From assembly GCA_964568395.1 (NCBI GenBank), contig CAZMPN010000008.1, positions 19,372-83,371 of the forward strand: DNA of 64,000 bases, in the 5' to 3' direction. Numbering within the stretch: position 1 is the first letter of the stretch; every line of letters starts with the position of its first letter. Source of the stretch: UBA6016 sp964568395. Its GTDB lineage: Bacteria; Campylobacterota; Campylobacteria; Campylobacterales; UBA6016. Positions 9,012 through 15,503 of the stretch are shown piece by piece. The notes under the pieces are model-generated. The model had not been told where the DNA came from and did not search any database. It was given only the letters and a program-made list of their open reading frames with translations. The position numbers were made by a program, and so were the translations under genes.

Positions 9012-9692
9012 ATGCCCGCCGATATGAACGAATATTTCAGCAGACAGATAAAACTATGGGGTGAAGATACTCAGAAACTATTATCGACAAAAAAGATAGC
9101 TATTGTAGGATGTGGGGGTCTGGGCTCCACGCTTGCGATTACTTTAGGTTCCAGCGGTATAGGCGAGATTCATCTAATCGACTTCGATACCGTATCGATT
9201 CATAATATACATAGGCAGATAGCCTTTAAGATGTCGGACGAGGGCAGGCTAAAGTGCAAATGCGTAGAGGAGCTTGTGGCTTCAAGGTATGACGGGGTGA
9301 GGCTAACAACATACGCCGAGCCGTTCGAAGAGTTCGCAAAGAAAGGACTTTCGTTCGACCTTCTTATAGATGCGACAGACAACTTGCCGACCAGGGCTCA
9401 GCTGGAAGAGTATGCGAAAGCGAATAACATACCGTGGCTATACGCTTCAGTCGAGGAGTGGCACGGCCAAGTCTGTCTTTTTAAAAACGCGCAGTACGCA
9501 AAATCTTTTGTCATTAACGATAGGAAACCAGCCGGGATAGCGCCGCCTATCGTAGCCTTCATAGCTTCGTTTGAGGCAAATATCGCCCTTAGATATCTAG
9601 CGGGACTAGAGGTGGCGTCCGATGTTCTAAACTATCTCTATTTCGACGCAAACGGGCAGTTAGTGCACAAAGCATACAAGATGCAATCCTAG
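9012..9692 (+). CDS. Stand-alone ThiF/MoeB/HesA-family adenylyltransferase
   Basis: 226-residue E1-like protein that would adenylate the C-terminus of a ubiquitin-like sulfur carrier or a similar substrate. Visible blocks: FSRQIKLWGEDTQKLL, nucleotide-binding GCGGLGS, metal/ATP region IDFDTVSIHNIHRQ, and DATDNLPTRAQL. The CxxC...CxxC zinc motifs of canonical MoeB/ThiF are absent. No sulfur-carrier gene (thiS, moaD) is nearby, so the partner is unknown. ATG at 9012 is taken as start; ATG at 9024 is an alternative. The stop codon interlocks with the convergent radical SAM gene. Confidence 0.85.
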   Translation: MPADMNEYFSRQIKLWGEDTQKLLSTKKIAIVGCGGLGSTLAITLGSSGIGEIHLIDFDTVSIHNIHRQIAFKMSDEGRLKCKCVEELVASRYDGVRLTTYAEPFEEFAKKGLSFDLLIDATDNLPTRAQLEEYAKANNIPWLYASVEEWHGQVCLFKNAQYAKSFVINDRKPAGIAPPIVAFIASFEANIALRYLAGLEVASDVLNYLYFDANGQLVHKAYKMQS

Positions 9693-11215
9693 GCTTTTTG
9701 CTCGGCCCAGAGCTGTTGTCTTTTGCCGAACTTCGACCCTTCCTTCGTGTGTTGGCCTGGAATATGAGAGGCGTACTCCTTCAAAAACGCTGGCAAAGAG
9801 CGTCCGCCGACTCTTGCGATGTCGCCGACTATTGAGTCTGCGACATCCTGTTTGTCAAGCCCTGCCTCTTTCGTTAAATACCCAAAAAGCAGCTCCGCAA
9901 ACCTATTCAGGGAGATTTGCCACGTAGACTCGGTCTGCTCGTAAATCCACTCCGAAAAACTGTAAAAAGAGCCGAAAACGTCTCCGTTTGGCCAAAGCAG
10001 CGTTATCGTATCTTTGAAATTTCCGCTGTTGTAAGCTATATCCCAAAATCTGGCAAATCTCTTTAGTTTTTGCATCTGCCCGAAAGATATAAGATTGTTT
10101 TGTAGGATGTCGTATGGCGGCGTATCCGAATATACCATGCCGTATTCGTCGTCATGCCTTGAGAGCGTAGTGCCCGAGAGTTTTTTCAGTATGCCTACCT
10201 GTATCTCGGATTTTGTGAGGCGGCATAGCTCGTTTAGGTTTTTGCCGAAGCTATCCACGCTTTCGCCTGGAAGCCCTATTATGAGATCCAGGTGCATATG
10301 CGCATGCGTTTCGTTTTCCAAAAACGCTACGTTTTGCCTGATTTTTTCTATGTCGATATTTCTGTTTATTCGCGCCGCCACCTCTTCGTTTAGCGTCTGT
10401 ATGCCTACCTCAAGCTGGAGCGAGGCCGGAGGAAATAGTTTTAGCTTCTCTTTTAGCCTCTGCGGGAAGCTGTCCGGAATGACCTCGAAGTGCAGCAGGT
10501 ACGGCGGCTCCTTGGCTAGGAAAAAATCGAGCAGTTCGTTCGCTACTTTCATATTCAGGTTGAAGGTCCTGTCTATGAATTTAAAGTTCCTGGCTCCTTT
10601 TTGCCATAATGCCTCAAACTCTTGGAGCAGCTTGGCCGTATCGAAATACTCTACCCGCTCGTCTATGGAGGATAGGCAAAATTCGCACTCAAAAGGGCAT
10701 CCGCGCGATGCCTCTACGTACATATATCTATGGGCGATATCCTCGTCGGTATAATATTTGTATGGAAGCTCGATCTCTTTTATGCTCTGCTTGCCGGCTT
10801 TTATTGTTCTCTCTTTCGGAGCTTCGCCTTTTAGGATTTGTCCGCACAGCCCATAAAAAGCTTTTTCGCCGGGTCCTTGTACGATATAGTCCGCATTTTT
10901 GAAATCAACCCTTATCGGAAAGTAACTCACTTCCGGGCCTCCAAGAACCACTATCGTGCCAGGCGAGACTTTTTTGATCGTGTCTATAAGCTCCTTGACG
11001 TCGCCAGCGTTCCATATGTATGTTGATACGGCCACGATGCGCGGGTTTTTTGACAGGATTTTTTCGGCTATCGTCTGTATGTTTTCGTTGATGACGAACT
11101 CCATTATATGGGCGTCGTTTTGCAGTTCGCGCAGATTTGCGTACAGATAGCGCAGAGCTATCGAAGTGTGCGTATATCTTGCGTTGAAAGTCGTAAGGAT
11201 TATGGAGCCGGACAT
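9689..11215 (-). CDS. B12-binding-domain radical SAM protein (DUF4080 type)
   Basis: 508 residues. The N-terminus (TTFNARYTHTSIALRYLYANL, then GGPEVSYFP) is a cobalamin-binding Rossmann-like domain. The radical SAM core carries the [4Fe-4S] motif in SRGCPFECEFCLSS (C173, C177, C180) and a downstream GLPGESVDSF block. The C-terminal ~130 residues match the DUF4080 region as I remember it. Members are predicted to do methyl transfer or rearrangement; the substrate is not known. It is single in orientation, with convergent thiF-like and divergent HD-GYP neighbours. Confidence 0.85.
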   Translation of the reverse strand: MSGSIILTTFNARYTHTSIALRYLYANLRELQNDAHIMEFVINENIQTIAEKILSKNPRIVAVSTYIWNAGDVKELIDTIKKVSPGTIVVLGGPEVSYFPIRVDFKNADYIVQGPGEKAFYGLCGQILKGEAPKERTIKAGKQSIKEIELPYKYYTDEDIAHRYMYVEASRGCPFECEFCLSSIDERVEYFDTAKLLQEFEALWQKGARNFKFIDRTFNLNMKVANELLDFFLAKEPPYLLHFEVIPDSFPQRLKEKLKLFPPASLQLEVGIQTLNEEVAARINRNIDIEKIRQNVAFLENETHAHMHLDLIIGLPGESVDSFGKNLNELCRLTKSEIQVGILKKLSGTTLSRHDDEYGMVYSDTPPYDILQNNLISFGQMQKLKRFARFWDIAYNSGNFKDTITLLWPNGDVFGSFYSFSEWIYEQTESTWQISLNRFAELLFGYLTKEAGLDKQDVADSIVGDIARVGGRSLPAFLKEYASHIPGQHTKEGSKFGKRQQLWAEQKA

Positions 11216-11310
11216 CTGTTTTTCGCTTTTTGTTTAGTAATTCGAATTGTACAAAACAAAGCATTATCTCAATAGTAGTATTCTTATATATTATAAAAAA
11301 GGGGGCGTTC

Positions 11311-13131
11311 ATGGGTAATTTTATGTCGAATATTTTGCCCAAAAACGATGGGGGCGGCGATTTCTCGGCCTACAATAAGATTTTAGTCGCGGCTCTGCTT
11401 GCCTGGTCTATAGTCATACTGCTTGCCGCTATTTTTTATTGGAGCGAGCAAAAGAGGGAGGTGGTTGCCCTTGCAAAGAATACCGCAAGAACCGCCTTGG
11501 ATAAAGATTTGGCTACGCGTATGTGGGCGATTGCGCACGGCGGCGTGTATGTGGACGCCAACAAGGGAACGCCGCCGAACCCTTATCTTTCGCATGTGCC
11601 GGAAAGAGATGTCGTCACTCCGTCCGGAAAGCATTTGACGCTTATGAACTCGTCATATATTCTGCGTCAAATGATGGAAAATTATAGCGGGCTATACGGC
11701 ACAAAAACTAGAATTTCGTCAACGGATCCGAGAAATCCAAACAACCGCTCCGACGCGTGGGAGCAAAAAGCGTTAGGGCAGCTAAAAAACAACAAGCTTC
11801 AAACCGAATATTTTGAGGTCGGCGATGTGGGCAGAGACGGATCGTTGCGTCTAATGATTCCGATGAAGGCGGACGAGACTTGCCTAAAATGCCACGTAAA
11901 GCAAAACTATCAAAGCGGCGATATTGTCGGCGGTATCGATATTACGGTTCCTTTCGCGACATTTATCGCCAAGAAGCAGCCGATGATAGAGCGTTTTTAT
12001 GCGGTGCTATCCGTTATTTGGCTATTTGGATGCGCCGTAATAATCGTATCGTTTTGGGCTGTTAGGAAAAAAGCGCTTGAGCTCAGAGAAAAAGAGATTG
12101 AGAAAAACAGAAATTACGAGAGCATGATTTCGCTCGTGGTGGACTTGATCGATAAGAGGGATTCCTATACGGCCGGTCATTCGCAGCGGGTGGCGTACTA
12201 TTGCGAACTTATAGCCAGGGGTATGTATCACGACGAACAGATCGTAAAAAAAATAAAAGAGGCCGCCATCTTGCACGACGTAGGGAAGATCGCAATACCA
12301 GACTCCATTCTTCTAAAACCGGGAAGGCTTACGCTGCTTGAGCACGACTTGATCAAATATCATTTAAGGGCCGGATATGAGCTGCTGTCCAGAATAGATA
12401 TGTATAAGGATTTGGCGGAAATAGTGGGTGCTCATCACGAGCGATATGACGGCAACGGGTACCCTAACGGCTTGAAGGCCGACGAGATTCCGCCGCTTTC
12501 TAGGATTATGATACTTGCCGATGCTTTTGACGCCATGACTACGGATAGGATATACAAGCCTCGCAAAAGCGTCGATGAGGCGCTGGATGAGATAAAACTG
12601 CTTAGAGGTATACAATTTGACCCGGAAGTGGTGGATATAGCGGTAATCGTTTTGCGCGACGTAGTAGTGGACCACTCTAGCCAGTTGCCAAAAACGGCGA
12701 TAGAGCAAGAGAGGCTTGCCTATTACATCAAAGACCAGTTGACCGGTCTAAACAACCACTGGGCGCTGGAGAGAACGCTCCAAAGCAATCAACATAGCGC
12801 CGAATATCGTTTTGCCACAATAATATCCATCAAAAATCTATTCCAATTCAACGATAGATATGGGTGGCAAAAAGGGGACGCCTTCCTGGAGGAGTTCGGC
12901 TCTCTTTTGAAAAATCTATATCTGGATTATCCTATTTACCGTATTTTTGGAGACAAATTTATTGTTCTTAGTCAGGAATATTTGGATATAAATAGCCAAG
13001 TTTTGCTGGCTAACGGTATTTTTGACGACTCAGGCCTTGAGGTCACGGTGACCGTTTTGCATCTGGTCGATCAAAAGATAAATAGCATAGGGAAACTAGA
13101 AGAGATAGCTAAGACGCAAAAAGATTATTGA
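11311..13131 (+). CDS. HD-GYP c-di-GMP phosphodiesterase with haem-type sensor domain and degenerate GGDEF
   Basis: 606 residues from ATG 11311 (preceded by a purine-rich GGGGGCG; an upstream in-frame start at 11230 would add residues without character). Order: TM helix about 25-45; periplasmic Tll0287/DUF3365-like domain with one haem-binding CLKCH (C191, C194, H195); TM helix about 225-250; HD-GYP domain with HDVGKIAIP (H322-D323) and HHERYDGNGYP; then a GGDEF-like domain starting LTGLNNHWALE in which the signature reads IFGDKF, so diguanylate cyclase activity is unlikely. It would hydrolyse c-di-GMP in response to redox, oxygen or NO. Monocistronic or with the cupin 22 nt downstream. Confidence 0.9.
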   Translation: MGNFMSNILPKNDGGGDFSAYNKILVAALLAWSIVILLAAIFYWSEQKREVVALAKNTARTALDKDLATRMWAIAHGGVYVDANKGTPPNPYLSHVPERDVVTPSGKHLTLMNSSYILRQMMENYSGLYGTKTRISSTDPRNPNNRSDAWEQKALGQLKNNKLQTEYFEVGDVGRDGSLRLMIPMKADETCLKCHVKQNYQSGDIVGGIDITVPFATFIAKKQPMIERFYAVLSVIWLFGCAVIIVSFWAVRKKALELREKEIEKNRNYESMISLVVDLIDKRDSYTAGHSQRVAYYCELIARGMYHDEQIVKKIKEAAILHDVGKIAIPDSILLKPGRLTLLEHDLIKYHLRAGYELLSRIDMYKDLAEIVGAHHERYDGNGYPNGLKADEIPPLSRIMILADAFDAMTTDRIYKPRKSVDEALDEIKLLRGIQFDPEVVDIAVIVLRDVVVDHSSQLPKTAIEQERLAYYIKDQLTGLNNHWALERTLQSNQHSAEYRFATIISIKNLFQFNDRYGWQKGDAFLEEFGSLLKNLYLDYPIYRIFGDKFIVLSQEYLDINSQVLLANGIFDDSGLEVTVTVLHLVDQKINSIGKLEEIAKTQKDY

Positions 13132-13153
13132 TAGTTTGATGGAGGTTGTTTTG

Positions 13154-13510
13154 ATGTTGCATAAAGAGATTGATAGCATAGAAGCCTTGCCGCAAAAAGC
13201 AGGGAAGGGCGTAAGCATGAAAATGCTCCTCTCGCCCGATGAGTCGCCGAACTTTGCGATGCGAAATTTTATTATAGAAGCGGGCGGACATATGCCTCTT
13301 CATACCAATAGCGTGGAACACGAGCAGTATGTCCTAAGCGGCAGGGCAAAGGTGGTGCTAGGTGATAAGACGATAGAGGCTAAAGCCGGTGACGTCCTGC
13401 TTATACCTGCCGGCGTTGCACATAGCTACGAGACGATAGGGGATGAGGCTTATAGTTTTTTATGTCTAGTGCCGAAGGCTGAAGACCGCATAGAAATAAT
13501 TGCTTGTTAA
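13154..13510 (+). CDS. Small cupin-fold protein
   Basis: 118 residues, single cupin domain. Both cupin motifs are present: HMPLHTNSVEHEQYVLSG (metal-ligand histidines and Glu) and GDVLLIPAGVAHSYE. Start ATG 13154 is chosen because GGAGG at 13141-13145 sits 8 nt upstream; earlier in-frame starts at 13136 and 13139 lack a site. Substrate unknown; such proteins include isomerases, small dioxygenases and metal-binding sensors. It closely follows the HD-GYP gene. Confidence 0.88.
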   Translation: MLHKEIDSIEALPQKAGKGVSMKMLLSPDESPNFAMRNFIIEAGGHMPLHTNSVEHEQYVLSGRAKVVLGDKTIEAKAGDVLLIPAGVAHSYETIGDEAYSFLCLVPKAEDRIEIIAC

Positions 13511-13540
13511 ATTCAAATAAAACAGTACGATAGGATTGGT

Positions 13541-13744
13541 ATGGATAAATTCGAAGCGCAAAAAATGAGGCTAAAGGAGCTGGTCGAAAACCATCATAGC
13601 GCCGAGGCTCACCAAAAAGATATGGAGGAGCTTGCAAAAGAGCATCCGGAAGCCGCACAGATAGGCGTATGCCATGAAAACTTCAGCGACAAAGAGCACG
13701 AAGAGAGCGAAGTGGCTATGAAAAAGTGGGGTATGCCTAGCTAA
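13541..13744 (+). CDS. Small charged helical protein, unknown
   Basis: 67 residues, rich in Glu, Lys and His (ENHHSAEAHQKDMEELAKEH), predicted mostly helical, one Cys (IGVCHENF). AGGATT precedes ATG 13541. No family recognised; ORF length, a plausible site and the gap after the cupin gene support coding. The His/Glu content would allow metal binding, but that is only a guess. Confidence 0.6.
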   Translation: MDKFEAQKMRLKELVENHHSAEAHQKDMEELAKEHPEAAQIGVCHENFSDKEHEESEVAMKKWGMPS

Positions 13745-13857
13745 TTTTACTGTATCGCTGCGGCATTGCAAGTTTTTCTTGTGATATGGCGCAGAGTAGG
13801 CACGGTTTATTTGTTGAAAGTTCTGATTTGTATAAGTTGAGATATTTTAGGATTTAG

Positions 13858-13934
13858 TGGCGGTCCGGACGGGACTCGAACCCGCGACCTCCGCCGTGAC
13901 AGGGCGGCATTCTAACCAACTGAACTACCGGACC
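13858..13934 (-). tRNA. tRNA-Asp (GTC)
   Basis: Reads leftward from 13934. 7-bp acceptor stem GGTCCGG, anticodon loop CTGTCAC (anticodon GTC) on a CCGCC/GGCGG stem, T-loop GGTTCGAGTCC, and encoded CCA (plus-strand TGG at 13858-13860). Last gene of the tRNA operon. Confidence 0.96.
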
Positions 13935-13951
13935 ACTAAATGAAGAAATGA

Positions 13952-14027
13952 TGGTGGTCGTTACTGGACTCGAACCAATGACATCCACCTTGTAAGGGTG
14001 GCGCTCTACCAACTGAGCTAAACGACC
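13952..14027 (-). tRNA. tRNA-Val (TAC)
   Basis: Reads leftward from 14027. Acceptor GGTCGTT, D-arm GCTCAGTTGGTAGAGC, anticodon loop CTTACAA (anticodon TAC), T-loop GGTTCGAGTCC, discriminator A and encoded CCA. Confidence 0.96.
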
Positions 14028-14053
14028 GAAAAAAATTATGATTAAAAAAATAA

Positions 14054-14129
14054 TGGTCACCCTAAGGGGATTTGAACCCCTGTCACCGCCGTGAAAGGGC
14101 GGTGTCCTAGGCCTCTAGACGATAGGGTG
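14054..14129 (-). tRNA. tRNA-Glu (TTC)
   Basis: Reads leftward from 14129. Acceptor CACCCTA paired with TAGGGTG, D-arm GTCTAGAGGCCTAGGAC, anticodon loop CTTTCAC (anticodon TTC), T-loop GGTTCAAATCC, discriminator A, encoded CCA. The C at position 1 is slightly unusual for a bacterial tRNA-Glu. Confidence 0.95.
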
Positions 14130-14144
14130 CCTTAGATTTTTTGG

Positions 14145-14220
14145 TGGTGACCCGTGTTGGACTCGAACCAACGGCCCTATCCTTAAAAGGGATATGCTCT
14201 ACCAACTGAGCTAACGGGTC
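14145..14220 (-). tRNA. tRNA-Lys (TTT)
   Basis: Reads leftward from 14220. Acceptor GACCCGT/ACGGGTC, D-arm GCTCAGTTGGTAGAGC, anticodon loop CTTTTAA (anticodon TTT), T-loop GGTTCGAGTCC, discriminator A and encoded CCA. First gene of the Lys-Glu-Val-Asp operon. Confidence 0.96.
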
Positions 14221-14257
14221 TTGTTCTTTTTGAGCGTTTCACTCAAAAGGAGCCGGA

Positions 14258-14286
14258 ATTATATACGAAAATTTTTGCCTTGTCAA
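14258..14286 (-). promoter_or_regulatory. Consensus sigma-70 promoter of the tRNA operon
   Basis: On the minus strand TTGACA (14286-14281), a 17-bp spacer, then TATAAT (14263-14258), a perfect match to consensus. A GC-rich stretch (CCGGCTCC) follows the -10, as at stringently controlled stable-RNA promoters. The -35 overlaps the last bases of the upstream cinA-like gene. An inverted repeat TTTTGAG/CTCAAAA lies in the leader (about 14228-14249). Confidence 0.9.
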
Positions 14287-15380
14287 GACGTTTTTGAAAA
14301 ATCTTTCAAAATTTCGCAAATTATTTTTAGTGAATATGCCGCAGCACTCGACTGTATAAGGCTTCTATCGCCTTTGAAATTTTTTTTCTCTATTTTTTGG
14401 ACGCCGCTTCTATGCTTCGCTCCTATATATACGCACCCCACCGGCTTCTCGTCGCTACCGCCTCCGGGTCCTGCCACGCCGCTAATCGCAGCCGCATAGT
14501 CGGCTCCCGATATTTTTAGTACGCCGTCCAGCATTTCCGCTATCGTCTGCTCGCTGACGGCTCCGTACTCTTCTATTATAGAGTTTTCTACTCCGAGCCA
14601 GCTTGTTTTTGCCTCGTTGGCATAAGTAGTCAAAGAGCCTACAAATACGTCGCTGGCTCCAGGAATATGGACGAACTTGTAGCTAAGCAGCCCGCCCGAG
14701 CAGCTCTCGGCAACCGCTATTTTTTCGCCCCTCTCCCGCAAGGTATCTATTATATACTCCTCCGGGGAGTCGGCCACTATGGCTTTTTGCCCGAAAAGCT
14801 TGCCTATTCTACCTGTGAAGTTTTCCAGTTTGCCGTATTTTTTTTCCTCGGATATTATCTCCGTATAGCCGCCGCTATTTTCAAATATATTGACGGATAT
14901 GTCGCTGGCTTGCGCCACCGGGGATAGCAGCACCCTTACGCTCTCCTCGTTTTCGCCCAGTATAAAGGCTTTTTTCAGCTTTACGCGCTCTTCTATGAGT
15001 ATTTGCGGGATATCCTCGTTCGTTTCTATGCGGATTACATTAATCGGTTTGCCACTTATCGTTACGGTATAGCTGCCTTCTATGTACGTTTTGCATTTTG
15101 AAGGTATCAGCATATTCCCGCGCGGCACAAGCGTATCGCTCATATGCGTAGAGAGCATTTTGCCTATGAGGGCGAAATTGTTTTTTGACGCCGCTATTAT
15201 GATGTTTGACGACTTGGATATGTAGTTTTCGAACTCCACCAGAATATTGGGATCGTTATCTTTTATAAACAAAAAAGCGTCGATCTTGGTCAGTTTTTCG
15301 CGTATCCGCCTTTTTAGGTACTCCAAAAAATCGTCCGAATACCTGAATTTTTCCCCGACGACCAAAACGGTGTTTTTCAT
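14283..15380 (-). CDS. CinA-family protein with PncC nicotinamide-nucleotide amidohydrolase domain
   Basis: 365 residues. The C-terminal ~155 residues are the PncC/CinA amidohydrolase domain (AVAESCSGGLLSYKFVHIPG, YGAVSEQTIAEM, GVAGPGGGS, KPVGCVYIG) that deamidates NMN to nicotinate mononucleotide. The N-terminal ~200 residues are not the usual molybdopterin-binding-like domain; they start TVLVVGEKFRYSDDFL and look like a diverged or different alpha/beta domain. ATG 15380 follows GAGGATTTAG. Its 3' end contains the -35 of the tRNA promoter. Confidence 0.85.
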   Translation of the reverse strand: MKNTVLVVGEKFRYSDDFLEYLKRRIREKLTKIDAFLFIKDNDPNILVEFENYISKSSNIIIAASKNNFALIGKMLSTHMSDTLVPRGNMLIPSKCKTYIEGSYTVTISGKPINVIRIETNEDIPQILIEERVKLKKAFILGENEESVRVLLSPVAQASDISVNIFENSGGYTEIISEEKKYGKLENFTGRIGKLFGQKAIVADSPEEYIIDTLRERGEKIAVAESCSGGLLSYKFVHIPGASDVFVGSLTTYANEAKTSWLGVENSIIEEYGAVSEQTIAEMLDGVLKISGADYAAAISGVAGPGGGSDEKPVGCVYIGAKHRSGVQKIEKKNFKGDRSLIQSSAAAYSLKIICEILKDFSKTS

Positions 15381-15503
15381 CTAAATCCTCTTGTTAGGCT
15401 CTTAATCTTTTTTTGATTGTACCCACAAACCCTTTTAACGCTTTTTTACCTAGGGTTTTGTAAGATTACGAAAACTCTTTTTTGTAACCCCTTCGGAGAA
15501 ATT

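Noticed and set aside
10095..10754. 219-codon plus-strand ORF
   Set aside because: Antisense to the radical SAM gene, which carries the recognisable cluster motif; no motif in the antisense product.
13854..14060. 68-codon minus-strand ORF
   Set aside because: Runs through tRNA-Asp and tRNA-Val genes; not a protein gene.
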